Part shown: one piece after another, positions 53,700 through 62,924 of the stretch | How the letters are laid out: each line of letters begins with the position of its first letter | Position numbering within the stretch: position 1 is the first letter of the stretch | Assembly (NCBI RefSeq): GCF_000010285.1 | Contig: NC_010617.1 | Coordinates: 2,604,001 to 2,668,000, forward strand | DNA: 64,000 nt | Direction: 5' to 3' | Source: Kocuria rhizophila DC2201 | GTDB lineage: Bacteria; Actinomycetota; Actinomycetes; Actinomycetales; Micrococcaceae | The notes under the pieces: generated by a model | Seen by the model: only the letters and a program-made list of their open reading frames with translations | Databases searched by the model: none | Told to the model about the DNA's origin: nothing | Program-made: the position numbers and the translations under genes

Positions 53700-54338
53700 T
53701 CAGCCGCGGGGCTTCATCTCCTTCTCCACGACCCACTTGTGGTTGGTCATGGTCATGCCGTCCGCCTTGTAGTCCACCATGTAGACGGTCTGGGTGGTGG
53801 AGGAGGCAACGGTGCCCGTGGCGCCCTTCATGCCGGGCATGTGGTCTGCCTCGATGGTGACCTCGGTGCCGTCCGCGAGGCGCTCGGAACCTGCGTCCTG
53901 GAGCTCCTCCTGGACCACCCACCTGTGGTTGGTGACCTCGGGCCCGCCGTCCGTGGGGGTGTAGTTCACGGCGTAGGCCACGGTCTTGTAGGCGCCCACC
54001 ACGGTCGCCGGGGCGCCCTCCATGCCCTCCATGTGGTCGGTGGTCAGTGTGACCTGTGTGCCCACGGGGTAGGTGGGCTTCTCCGCGGCGGCGATGCCCT
54101 CCGGGGCGGGGCCGCCGTCCATGGCGTGCATGTGCTCCTGCCCGTGCTCGTGCCCGCCCTGGCTCGCACTGGGCGTGCCACTCGCGGAGGACGACGTCGC
54201 CTGGCTCGTCGCGCTGGAGGTCGCGCTGGTCTCGTGGCCCTCGTGGGCGGAGTGGTCCGCGGAATCGGAACCGGCGGAGCAGGCGGTGGCGGTCACCAGG
54301 ATGGCGAGACCGGCGAGGGTGAGGGAAAGTCGACGCAT
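53700..54338 (-). CDS. YdhK-type lipoprotein with two DUF1541 domains
   Basis: A 212-residue exported lipoprotein. The signal peptide MRRLSLTLAGLAILVTATAC has a lipobox Cys at residue 20. A His/Met/Ser-rich linker (HEHGQEHMHAMDGG) may bind metal. It is followed by two DUF1541 repeats (VTLTTDHMEGMEGAPATVV and VTIEADHMPGMKGATGTVA), each ending in TNHxWVV. DUF1541 proteins are linked to copper/metal stress in Gram-positive bacteria. It lies 103 bp downstream of the DUF4396 gene, whose promoter carries a CsoR-like operator, so both are likely copper-induced. A GC hairpin lies between them (54360-54393). Confidence 0.88.
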   Translation of the reverse strand: MRRLSLTLAGLAILVTATACSAGSDSADHSAHEGHETSATSSATSQATSSSASGTPSASQGGHEHGQEHMHAMDGGPAPEGIAAAEKPTYPVGTQVTLTTDHMEGMEGAPATVVGAYKTVAYAVNYTPTDGGPEVTNHRWVVQEELQDAGSERLADGTEVTIEADHMPGMKGATGTVASSTTQTVYMVDYKADGMTMTNHKWVVEKEMKPRG

Positions 54339-54441
54339 GGGGAGGATCCTTTCTGCGGGCCCGCCCGGGTTGCTGGGCCCCGGTACGGGCGGGTTTCTGG
54401 TGGGAATGCGCGGTGGCAGCGGGCCCCGCTGCGGCGGTTCC

Positions 54442-55059
54442 CTACAGCAGGGTGCCGAGGGAGGCGACGAAGCCGCCCAGCATGAACGCGCTGATGCCGT
54501 ACGCCAGGGGGCGGTTGTCCATGGGGCCGCCGCCGGAGGCGTGGTGGGTGATGGCGTGGCCCTTGCCGCGGCGCAGCAGGGCCTTGTTCACGGGGTATGC
54601 CGCGAAGTACGCGATCACGAGGGACAGGGCCATGGAGCCCCAGAAGAGGGCGTCCAGCAGGCCGGCGTCCATGGCGCCGGGGACCAGCCACATGACGAGG
54701 TTGTCCACGACCTCCATGGTGAGGATGGAGACGGTGTCCGCGGCGAGCACGAGGCGCAGGGCCTGGCCCACACTGATGCCCGAGCGCAGCAGGGGCAGGG
54801 AGGACAGGGCGTAGCCGAACACGAAGGACAGGGCGATGGCCACGGCGGTGCCCGCCACGTTGTCCCAGCCGAACACGGTGGAGAGGATCAGCCCGGCGAT
54901 CTCACCGATGGAGCAGCCGGTGAGGCAGTGGAGGGTGGCGCTGGCGGCCATGGGGGACATGTCGTGGCCCGAGTGGTCGGAGGTGGTGTGGTCGTGCATG
55001 TCGCGACCCGCGTGGGGGTCGGGATGGTCGGTGGAGTGGGTGGTGGCGGACGTGTTCAT
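54442..55059 (-). CDS. DUF4396 membrane protein with His/Asp-rich N-terminus
   Basis: A 205-residue protein. Its N-terminus is His-rich (DHPDPHAGRDMHDHTTSDHS) and followed by ATLHCLTGCSIGEIAGLIL, with a CxxxC pair at the first membrane segment. About five helices follow. DUF4396 proteins are found near copper-handling genes. The operator ATACCC-N5-GGGTAT and a TATAGT -10 box lie directly upstream, and the predicted transcript starts at or within a couple of bases of ATG 55057-55059, so the mRNA is probably leaderless. A role in copper binding or export is inference. Confidence 0.83.
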   Translation of the reverse strand: MNTSATTHSTDHPDPHAGRDMHDHTTSDHSGHDMSPMAASATLHCLTGCSIGEIAGLILSTVFGWDNVAGTAVAIALSFVFGYALSSLPLLRSGISVGQALRLVLAADTVSILTMEVVDNLVMWLVPGAMDAGLLDALFWGSMALSLVIAYFAAYPVNKALLRRGKGHAITHHASGGGPMDNRPLAYGISAFMLGGFVASLGTLL

Positions 55060-55071
55060 ACCATCGACTAT

Positions 55072-55088
55072 ATACCCTATGGGGGTAT
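55072..55088 (-). promoter_or_regulatory. CsoR-like copper operator overlapping the DUF4396 promoter
   Basis: ATACCC-TATGG-GGGTAT is a perfect 6-5-6 inverted repeat with the G-run typical of CsoR/RcnR sites. On the minus strand it overlaps the TATATAGT -10 region (55074-55067), so a bound repressor would block initiation. Confidence 0.72.
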
Positions 55089-55199
55089 TGCGCCGCGGTC
55101 CTCTTCACGTGTGGGGATCGGGTACTGGCGCAATCATCTCTACACTGTGCATATCGCAATTGGCTGCATGAACCCACTCGTACCTCAAGGCGGTTTCAC

Positions 55200-56120
55200 A
55201 TGACATCCCCTAATGCTCGACCCACTGAAGTTCCCACGTGGCCGGAGCTCCTGAGGCCCGTTTTATCGGTCATGGCATCCGGGGAGAACCTGCACCGCAA
55301 AGACATATTTGATCGCGCCGCCGAGGCTGCCGGATTGAGTGACGTTGCCAAGAACGAACAGTTGAACACGGGTGGTCTTCGTTACGAACAGCGCATGCAG
55401 TGGGTATTGAGTCATTTATCTCGCGCCAACCTGGTAGACCGCCCCGCGCGGGGGTACTACCGGCTTAATGATGCGGGACGGGCATGGTCCGAAGAACATC
55501 CGAGGGGCATGACATTCAGAGAGGCCAACCAATACTTCAAGCCGTTCTGGAGCCCTGAGGTTTCGAAGCAGCCGGACACCACGACAGTGCCCGAGGCGGC
55601 AGAGCTGGACCCCCTTGAAAAAATCGATGAAGGGATTGACCAGATCACAGCCAAGACAGCAGAAGATCTCTTGGAACGCCTGCGCGGCACCCACCCCGAT
55701 TTCTTTGAGGAGGCGGTCGTGCAGGTGCTTTTGAAAATGGGGTACGGCGGGGTGGGCAAGCGGGGGCGTCGCATTGGCGGGTCTGGAGACGGAGGTGTAG
55801 ACGGGGTCATTGACCAGGACCCTTTGGGTCTCGATCAGATCTACATCCAAGCCAAGCGCTACGCAGAGAGGAACACCGTAGGCCGGGAGGCAATTCAAGC
55901 CTTCGTAGGGGCACTTCATGGTAAGGGCGCGACCAAAGGTATCTTTATCACCACGAGCACATTCACCGCGGGCGCAAAGGAGTACGCCGCAGCAGTCCCT
56001 TCTCGGCCTATTCTTATTGACGGCGTGCGCCTGGTGGCCTTGATGCTGAAGTACCGGGTGGGTGTACAGGTGAGGCAGACCTTCGACGTCTTAGCCGTTG
56101 ACGAGGATTTCTTCGCATAG
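55200..56120 (+). CDS. mrr: Mrr-type restriction endonuclease
   Basis: A 306-residue type IV restriction enzyme. The N-terminal Mrr_N winged-helix region includes GGLRYEQRMQWVLSHLSRAN and ARGYYRLNDAGRAW. The C-terminal PD-(D/E)xK domain has FFEEAVVQVLLKMGYGG, GGSGDGGVDGVI, and IYIQAKRYAERNTVG, giving the D...QAK catalytic set; FITTSTFTAGAKEYA follows. Mrr enzymes cut methylated DNA. Codon use is noticeably less GC-rich than its neighbours, which suggests transfer. It is convergent with a GIY-YIG gene. Confidence 0.93.
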   Translation: MTSPNARPTEVPTWPELLRPVLSVMASGENLHRKDIFDRAAEAAGLSDVAKNEQLNTGGLRYEQRMQWVLSHLSRANLVDRPARGYYRLNDAGRAWSEEHPRGMTFREANQYFKPFWSPEVSKQPDTTTVPEAAELDPLEKIDEGIDQITAKTAEDLLERLRGTHPDFFEEAVVQVLLKMGYGGVGKRGRRIGGSGDGGVDGVIDQDPLGLDQIYIQAKRYAERNTVGREAIQAFVGALHGKGATKGIFITTSTFTAGAKEYAAAVPSRPILIDGVRLVALMLKYRVGVQVRQTFDVLAVDEDFFA

Positions 56121-56202
56121 CGATCTCCGCACATCTGCCGCAACCCAAAGGCAGCACACGTCCAGCCTTCCGAACCTTCAATTACCACAACAGGCTCGGC
56201 GA

Positions 56203-57168
56203 TTAGCCGTCTTTACCCCCGCTCATAGATGCGAACACTGTATCGGCGAAAGCATCATTATGGAACCGTGAAAATGCACCCCGCCCTTTCCGCAGTTGGC
56301 CCAGCGCCAGTGATCGTGCAGCGCGCAGGACACCGGGGATCCGCAGCAACTCGGGGACGGCATGGAAACCCTCCAGTTCAACCGACCTCACCGTGCCCGC
56401 TGAGCGGTAACGCCCGTGGGTGGTGACGAGTGCGGTGATCTCGGCCGGCAGATCCCCGTGGGGCCCTATGTTGAGAACCGTGTAGGGCACCCACTCACCG
56501 GCATCGCCCCTCCACTCCCCCAGGAACAGCACTTCCACGCTGTGGATGCTGAGGGTGGCCAACCGTCGATTCCGTGGGCCCTTCGAGGTGTGTGGCATGG
56601 CCGTCAAGGTCCAGGACGTTCCCTCCCCCACATCCGGCGACGGGATGACCGCGCTGATATAAGCCGCCACGGTAGCCACCACGGCATCACCCTGAGGGTG
56701 ACACATGAGCTGGTCCAGCTTGTTCCGCGAACGCAACCTGCGGCGCGCAAGGGCGATTCTTTGCGGGTCGACGCGCAGTCCCGTGTAGTCCTCATCCGCT
56801 GTCAGCCACTCCGCCTGGGCCTGCTTGTCGATCAGCACGTCCAGACGTGAACTCCCGAGCGGCTGTGAGAGGAGCAAGAGGTTGCGTAGGAGGACCCCGT
56901 CAGCTTCTCGCGCGGACACGACGGCGCGTTCCATCCGGTCGAGATCCTCTGCAATAACCGGCGCGAACCTCACGGACACGATGTCCGACCACCGTCGGCG
57001 ATGGTCCATGAAGCGGCGAGGGAAATTCACCGTCTTGCCCACGTACTCCTCGCCATTGGCAAACACGAGGACATAGATTCCAGAGGTGAGCCCCGCGTCG
57101 AACAACGCAGAGGCCTTAACTCCGGTGGGGGCGTCCCACTCTTTGAAATGTAACGGCGAGGATTCCAT
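56203..57168 (-). CDS. GIY-YIG nuclease-domain protein
   Basis: A 321-residue protein. The N-terminal GIY-YIG domain reads LTSGIYVLVFANGEEYVGKT, followed by NFPRRFMDHRRRW (catalytic Arg region) and MERAVVSAREADG (the conserved Glu). The remaining 220 residues have no domain I recognise (beta-rich, with SLALGQLRKGRGAFSRFHND near the end). It converges with the mrr gene, making a small restriction patch. It could be a restriction, homing-type or repair nuclease. Promoter and ribosome site are weak. Confidence 0.8.
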   Translation of the reverse strand: MESSPLHFKEWDAPTGVKASALFDAGLTSGIYVLVFANGEEYVGKTVNFPRRFMDHRRRWSDIVSVRFAPVIAEDLDRMERAVVSAREADGVLLRNLLLLSQPLGSSRLDVLIDKQAQAEWLTADEDYTGLRVDPQRIALARRRLRSRNKLDQLMCHPQGDAVVATVAAYISAVIPSPDVGEGTSWTLTAMPHTSKGPRNRRLATLSIHSVEVLFLGEWRGDAGEWVPYTVLNIGPHGDLPAEITALVTTHGRYRSAGTVRSVELEGFHAVPELLRIPGVLRAARSLALGQLRKGRGAFSRFHNDAFADTVFASMSGGKDG

Positions 57169-57231
57169 GGATCGACTCTAAGAGAGGGCACCGCCCGGCG
57201 CAGAGGCAACGACGCACGCCCAACCGGCCCC

Positions 57232-57242
57232 ACGGCGTCGTC
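57232..57242. repeat. Dispersed repeat, one-mismatch core
   Basis: On the minus strand GACGACGCCGTGGGGCCGG matches the consensus GACGACGCCGCNGGGCCGG with one change. It lies between the MFS terminator and the GIY-YIG start. Confidence 0.6.
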
Positions 57243-57269
57243 GCCCCCGAAGCAGCCGCGCAACAGAAA

Positions 57270-57299
57270 GGGGGCCCGCGGCACACGCCACGAGCCCCC
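57270..57299 (-). terminator. Terminator of the MFS gene
   Basis: On the minus strand GGGGGCTCGTGGC pairs with GCCGCGGGCCCCC (two mismatches, 4-base loop), followed by TTTCTG. It is 15 bp after the MFS stop codon. Confidence 0.7.
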
Positions 57300-57313
57300 C
57301 AAAAGAGCGACCG

Positions 57314-58588
57314 TCAGTCCACCGCGAGCCGCCCCCGCTTCGCGTGCGGGTGCCGGCCGTGCACCGCGTGGTAGAGCAGCGCCGCCACGACCACCAGCAC
57401 CGCCAGCAACGTGTACATGGTGCCGAACCCGGTGGCGGAGAGCAGCAGGCCCAGGATCACGGGGCCGATGCCCACGCCCACGTCCATGAGCAGCAGCAGG
57501 GTGGAGATGCCGGTGCCCAGCTTGTGGGCGGGCACCGCGTTCACGGCGATGGCCTGCGCGGCTGGCATGAGCGTGCCGTAGCCCAGACCAGTCATGGCGC
57601 CGGCCACGACCACCTGCCAGTCCTGGTTCGCCACGGCCAGGATGCCCAGGGCCACCGCGAAGCAGATGAGGCCCAGGTAGACCACTACGTTGTCGCCGCG
57701 CTGGTCCTGCACCTTGCCCAGCACTAGGCGCATGATCAGCATGGCCACGGCGTACGCCACGAAGAACAGGGCCGCGCCGGTGGTGACTCCGCGGTCCTCG
57801 GCATAGGCGTTGAGGTAGGTGATCACGCCCGCGTAGCAGACGCCCACCACCAGCATGAAGGAGCCGATGGGCAGCACGGACGGGTGCGCGATGTCGCTCA
57901 GCGAGAACTTCGAGCGTTCCGCCTTCGCCTCCTGGTGCGCCAGCGGCTCCCGCAGGAAGATGCCCAGCACCAGGCCGAGCACCGCAGTGACCAGCGTGGT
58001 CCAGAACAGCCACGTGTAGTCCAGCGAGCCCACCAGGAACAGCCCCAGGGCGGGCCCGATCGCCGTCGCCAGCGTGGTGCCCAGTGCGAAGTACCCGGTG
58101 CCCTCGCCACGGCGGGAGTCCGGGATCACGGACTGCGCGATCGTCATCACGGCGGTGCTCGCGAACGCGTAGCCGAAGCCGTGGACCATGCGCACCGCGA
58201 TCAGCACCGGCAGCGATCCCGCGGGCAGGTACAGCGCGCACGCCACCGCCACGACCACCAGGGCGATCAGCAGCATCCGGCGCCGCCCCAGCGCGTCCAC
58301 CAGGTAGCCGGAGACCAGCCGCGCCAGGGTGGCACCCACCACGAACGCGCTGGACGCGAAGCCGCCCACCGCGTCCGACGCCGCGAAGCTCTTCACTGCG
58401 TACAGTGCCATGGTGGTGACCAGCATGTAGAAGGTCAGGTACTGCAGGAAGTTGACCACCCACGCCACCACGAACGTGGGCGTGACCAGCCGCTCGGGCC
58501 CCGCGGAGTGCGCCGGGCCGGACCTGCTGTGCTCCACGACCACGGGCAGCTGGCCGGTGGGTACGTGCTGCTGGGTGTCGACGGACAC
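57314..58588 (-). CDS. MFS transporter (12-helix)
   Basis: A 424-residue permease starting at GTG 58586-58588 behind AGGAGG. After a 35-residue hydrophilic N-tail come about 12 helices. The loop 2-3 motif is SGYLVDALGRRRMLLI, and GTTLATAIGPALGLFLVGSL is a motif C-like segment of drug antiporters. It is divergent from a MarR gene across two repeated palindromic sites, so expression is probably induced by a ligand of that regulator. The substrate is unknown; arabinose-efflux (DHA1) type drug export is most likely. Confidence 0.88.
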   Translation of the reverse strand: MSVDTQQHVPTGQLPVVVEHSRSGPAHSAGPERLVTPTFVVAWVVNFLQYLTFYMLVTTMALYAVKSFAASDAVGGFASSAFVVGATLARLVSGYLVDALGRRRMLLIALVVVAVACALYLPAGSLPVLIAVRMVHGFGYAFASTAVMTIAQSVIPDSRRGEGTGYFALGTTLATAIGPALGLFLVGSLDYTWLFWTTLVTAVLGLVLGIFLREPLAHQEAKAERSKFSLSDIAHPSVLPIGSFMLVVGVCYAGVITYLNAYAEDRGVTTGAALFFVAYAVAMLIMRLVLGKVQDQRGDNVVVYLGLICFAVALGILAVANQDWQVVVAGAMTGLGYGTLMPAAQAIAVNAVPAHKLGTGISTLLLLMDVGVGIGPVILGLLLSATGFGTMYTLLAVLVVVAALLYHAVHGRHPHAKRGRLAVD

Positions 58589-58612
58589 GGGCGCCTCCTG
58601 GGGGTCTCGGAT

Positions 58613-58654
58613 TTGTATAGTGCAAAATACTACTCAGGGATTTGTACAGTGCAA
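58613..58654. promoter_or_regulatory. Two MarR-type operator copies
   Basis: TTGTATAGTGCAA (58613-58625) and TTGTACAGTGCAA (58642-58654) differ at one base and are spaced 29 bp start to start. Each is a partial palindrome (TTG.A ... T.CAA). They lie in the divergent gap between the MFS and MarR genes and overlap TTGCAC -35-like boxes of the minus strand. Confidence 0.7.
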
Positions 58655-58794
58655 TTCCGGGGATCTGCGTCCCGTCCGTCCGTGACCCCCGTCTCCGTGT
58701 CCACCCCCGCCATGACGACGACGCCACCCCCACCCTGCGGCCCGCGCACCCCGCACGCGGACCGCCCACGAACGAGAGATGAAAGGATGGACCC

Positions 58795-59268
58795 GTGCAG
58801 AGCGAGGATTCCGTGAGCGAGCTGGTCTACGAGCACATGCTGCTCTCCCGATACGCCCTCCAGGGCGCGCCCCCGCAGTCACGCACCGAGGCGCTGGACC
58901 GCAGCTCCACCGTGCTCCTCGCCCGCCTGCAGGCCGGCGGCCCCATGAGCGTGGCCGAGCTCGCGCAGTCCTTCGGCCTGGACATCTCCACCGTCCACCG
59001 CCAGGTGGCCGCCGCCATGAAGAGCGGGCTGATTGAGCGCATCAAGGACCCCGAGGGCGGCGTGGCCCGCAAGCACCGCCCCACCGAGGAGGGCCTGCGC
59101 CGCCTCGAGGAGGAGTTCCACGCCCGCCGGGAGTCCTTCGAGCGCTTCACGCGGGACTGGTCCGCGGAGGACGTCGCCACCCTGGCCCACCTCACCCGCC
59201 GCTTCAACGAGAGCGTGGAGGCGAGCCTCGGCCACAGCTGGCCGCGCGACTACCCCACCGAGTCCTAG
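58795..59268 (+). CDS. MarR-family transcriptional regulator
   Basis: A 157-residue winged-helix protein from GTG 58795, with AAAGGA upstream. The DNA-binding core is MSVAELAQSFGLDISTVHRQ followed by the wing GLIERIKDPEGGVARKHRPT. It is divergent from the MFS exporter; the repeated TTGTAyAGTGCAA sites in between are the likely operators for both genes. The inducing ligand is unknown. Confidence 0.88.
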   Translation: MQSEDSVSELVYEHMLLSRYALQGAPPQSRTEALDRSSTVLLARLQAGGPMSVAELAQSFGLDISTVHRQVAAAMKSGLIERIKDPEGGVARKHRPTEEGLRRLEEEFHARRESFERFTRDWSAEDVATLAHLTRRFNESVEASLGHSWPRDYPTES

Positions 59269-59292
59269 CGCACGACGCCGCCCGGGCCGTCC

Positions 59293-61185
59293 TCAGCACC
59301 CCTCCACCTCCGCGATCAGCAGCGCCACGTGCAGGGACGTGCGCGACTCCGGATCGTCCAGCGACACCCCCAGCCTGCGTTCCAGCCGGGCCAGCCGCCC
59401 GTAGAGCGCCGGGCGGGAGAGGTGGATCCGCTGGGCCAGCAGGCTCTTGTTCCCCCCGCACGCCAGGAACTGTGTCAGCAGCTCACGGTCCTCGCGGCGC
59501 TCGGCGTCCAGGATGCTCCCGAGCTCCGCCCGCGCGAACATCTGCACGCGCTCGTCACCCCGCAGCATCGCGAGCAGCCCGCGCAGCCGCACGTCCCGCG
59601 CTCGGAAGCACCGCCGTCGTGGGGTGCCGGACCGGGCGGCGTCGTCCTGTGCCGGACGGTCCACCGCGGTCCCGTCCGGCGAGGAGCCGACATCGACAGA
59701 ACCGTCCCGTGCGAGCAGGGACACCGCGGCCTCCGCGATCATGCCTGCCTCGTCCAGTCGGGCGGCCGCGCCGATCATCCCCGACTCGAAATCGGAAACC
59801 CCCGCGAGCACCCGCCACGCTCCCCCCAGGCGCTGCTCCGCCACCGCAAGCACACGTTCCACCACGGCGTCCTGCGGGATGCGCGCGGCCAGCGGCACCA
59901 GCACGGCCACGGAGGCAGCGCCGAGACGGCCAGCGAGCGCCGCCGTGCCCTCCCGGCCCAGCGCCCACGCGAGCGCGTCGAGCACGGCGCCACCGCCCTG
60001 GTGCTCGCCCAGCGGGTCCGCCCCCGGGCGCTCCCAGCGCACGACCACCGGCAGCCACGCGGCCGGGGCCGCCTCGCTCAGCACCCCGTGGCGCAGCACG
60101 CCGATCCCGAGCTCGTGCGCGCGCCGCCGCGCGGAGTCCTCGTCCACGTTCCACGGGCGTCGCAGCTCGTGCAGCAGGGCGGTCTCCGCCTGCCGCTTCT
60201 CGTCCCGGCGGCTGCGCTCGGACAGCAGCGTGAGCGCCACCGCCTGCGCCGCCCGCTCCAGCACGGTGGCGCGCAGCGCGGGCCCGGCGCCCCGCGGCTC
60301 GGCGGACAGCCACCCGACCATCTCCCCCGCGACCACCACGGGAACGGTCCCCCCGTTGTCCCCCGGTGACGACGACGCCGCACGCCGCCACCACACGACC
60401 TCGGCGCCCAGCAGCCGCCCGGCTTCCGCCACGATCCGCTGGACCGGAGCGGCCTCCAGGGTCAGCTGGGTGAAGACCTCGTGGATGCGGCGGTCCGTCT
60501 CCAGCTGCTCGAGCTGACGTGCGGCGATCCGGCGATGTGCCTCCTGCGTGACGGCCACGAACCGTACCTGACGGCTCAACAGGTACACGGGCAGCTCCCG
60601 GTGGGCGGCCGCCGCGCGCAGCACCCGCACCACGGGCTCCCGCCCGGAGAGCACCTCGATCGCGAGCGCCACCGCCCCGGCCTTCTCGATCCCGTCGAGG
60701 AACGCGGCGGCGGCCTCGTCCCCGCGACCCTCGGCGAGCGCGGCGTCCAGGATCCGCACCGTGGAGAGCACGAACTCCCCGCCCTCCAGGAGCCCGGTGG
60801 CGTCGCTCGTCTCGATCACGTGCACCCACCGCACCGGCAGGCCCGTGGCAGCCGAGGCGCGTTCGGAGAGCAGCTGGGGATCGCCACGGCGGAACGGCTC
60901 CAGGGCGGCGACGCCCCCGACCGTGAGGGCGGCCGGATCGGAGCCGGTGGAGGCGGGGTGCACACCCGGGGCGGGGGCGGCGCGGTGCAAGTCGCGGGCG
61001 GGGGCGTGGCGAGGCGCTCCGGGACGGAGGGCGGCCTGGTCAGCAGGGGTCGCGGCGTCATCGACCGCAGAACGGCCGGTGAAGCCCAGGCCCGCGGTCG
61101 AGGAGGCGAGCTGCGCGCCCGGGGCGCGGTCGGCGTCGTCGTCCGGGGGCGGGCCCGGGACGCCCGGGCGGGAGGTGCGTGCCAT
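59293..61185 (-). CDS. PucR-family transcriptional regulator
   Basis: A 630-residue regulator (ATG 61183-61185; GTG 61189-61191 also in frame). After a disordered first 80 residues, the PucR N-terminal domain runs through ATGLPVRWVHVIETSDATGL and GGEFVLSTVRILDA. The C-terminal helix-turn-helix is LLTQFLACGGNKSLLAQRIH with LSRPALYGRLARLERRLGV. Three linkers carry repeat cores (61130, 60371, 59636). It is divergent from methylmalonate-semialdehyde dehydrogenase and a class III aminotransferase, so it probably activates amino-acid or pyrimidine-derived beta-alanine use (inference). Confidence 0.87.
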   Translation of the reverse strand: MARTSRPGVPGPPPDDDADRAPGAQLASSTAGLGFTGRSAVDDAATPADQAALRPGAPRHAPARDLHRAAPAPGVHPASTGSDPAALTVGGVAALEPFRRGDPQLLSERASAATGLPVRWVHVIETSDATGLLEGGEFVLSTVRILDAALAEGRGDEAAAAFLDGIEKAGAVALAIEVLSGREPVVRVLRAAAAHRELPVYLLSRQVRFVAVTQEAHRRIAARQLEQLETDRRIHEVFTQLTLEAAPVQRIVAEAGRLLGAEVVWWRRAASSSPGDNGGTVPVVVAGEMVGWLSAEPRGAGPALRATVLERAAQAVALTLLSERSRRDEKRQAETALLHELRRPWNVDEDSARRRAHELGIGVLRHGVLSEAAPAAWLPVVVRWERPGADPLGEHQGGGAVLDALAWALGREGTAALAGRLGAASVAVLVPLAARIPQDAVVERVLAVAEQRLGGAWRVLAGVSDFESGMIGAAARLDEAGMIAEAAVSLLARDGSVDVGSSPDGTAVDRPAQDDAARSGTPRRRCFRARDVRLRGLLAMLRGDERVQMFARAELGSILDAERREDRELLTQFLACGGNKSLLAQRIHLSRPALYGRLARLERRLGVSLDDPESRTSLHVALLIAEVEGC

Positions 61186-61212
61186 GGCCACAGCCTAGGC
61201 CGCGGAGGGCAA

Positions 61213-61243
61213 CACCCTGTCAAGAAGTCCAGGCCACAGGGTG
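61213..61243. promoter_or_regulatory. Inverted repeat in the PucR/mmsA divergent region
   Basis: CACCCTGT-N15-ACAGGGTG is a perfect 8 bp inverted repeat. It overlaps CTGTCA...TGACAG arms (61217-61247). The position between a regulator and its likely targets fits a PucR-type binding site. Confidence 0.55.
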
Positions 61244-61361
61244 ACAGATCGTCTCTGGTGGCCCACCCCTCTGCGCTCCAAGGATGGAGACAGACGCCCC
61301 ACGCCGGTGCCCTGCCGGGCGCCGCGGGGCCGGACAGCAGACCGCGAGGGAAGGACAGCCC

Positions 61362-62858
<1,497 letters not shown>

Positions 62859-62924
62859 GCCCGGCGCCACCCGCACCGTCCCATCCCTCCGCGCCGCCAC
62901 GGCGCGCACCGGAAAGAGATGATC

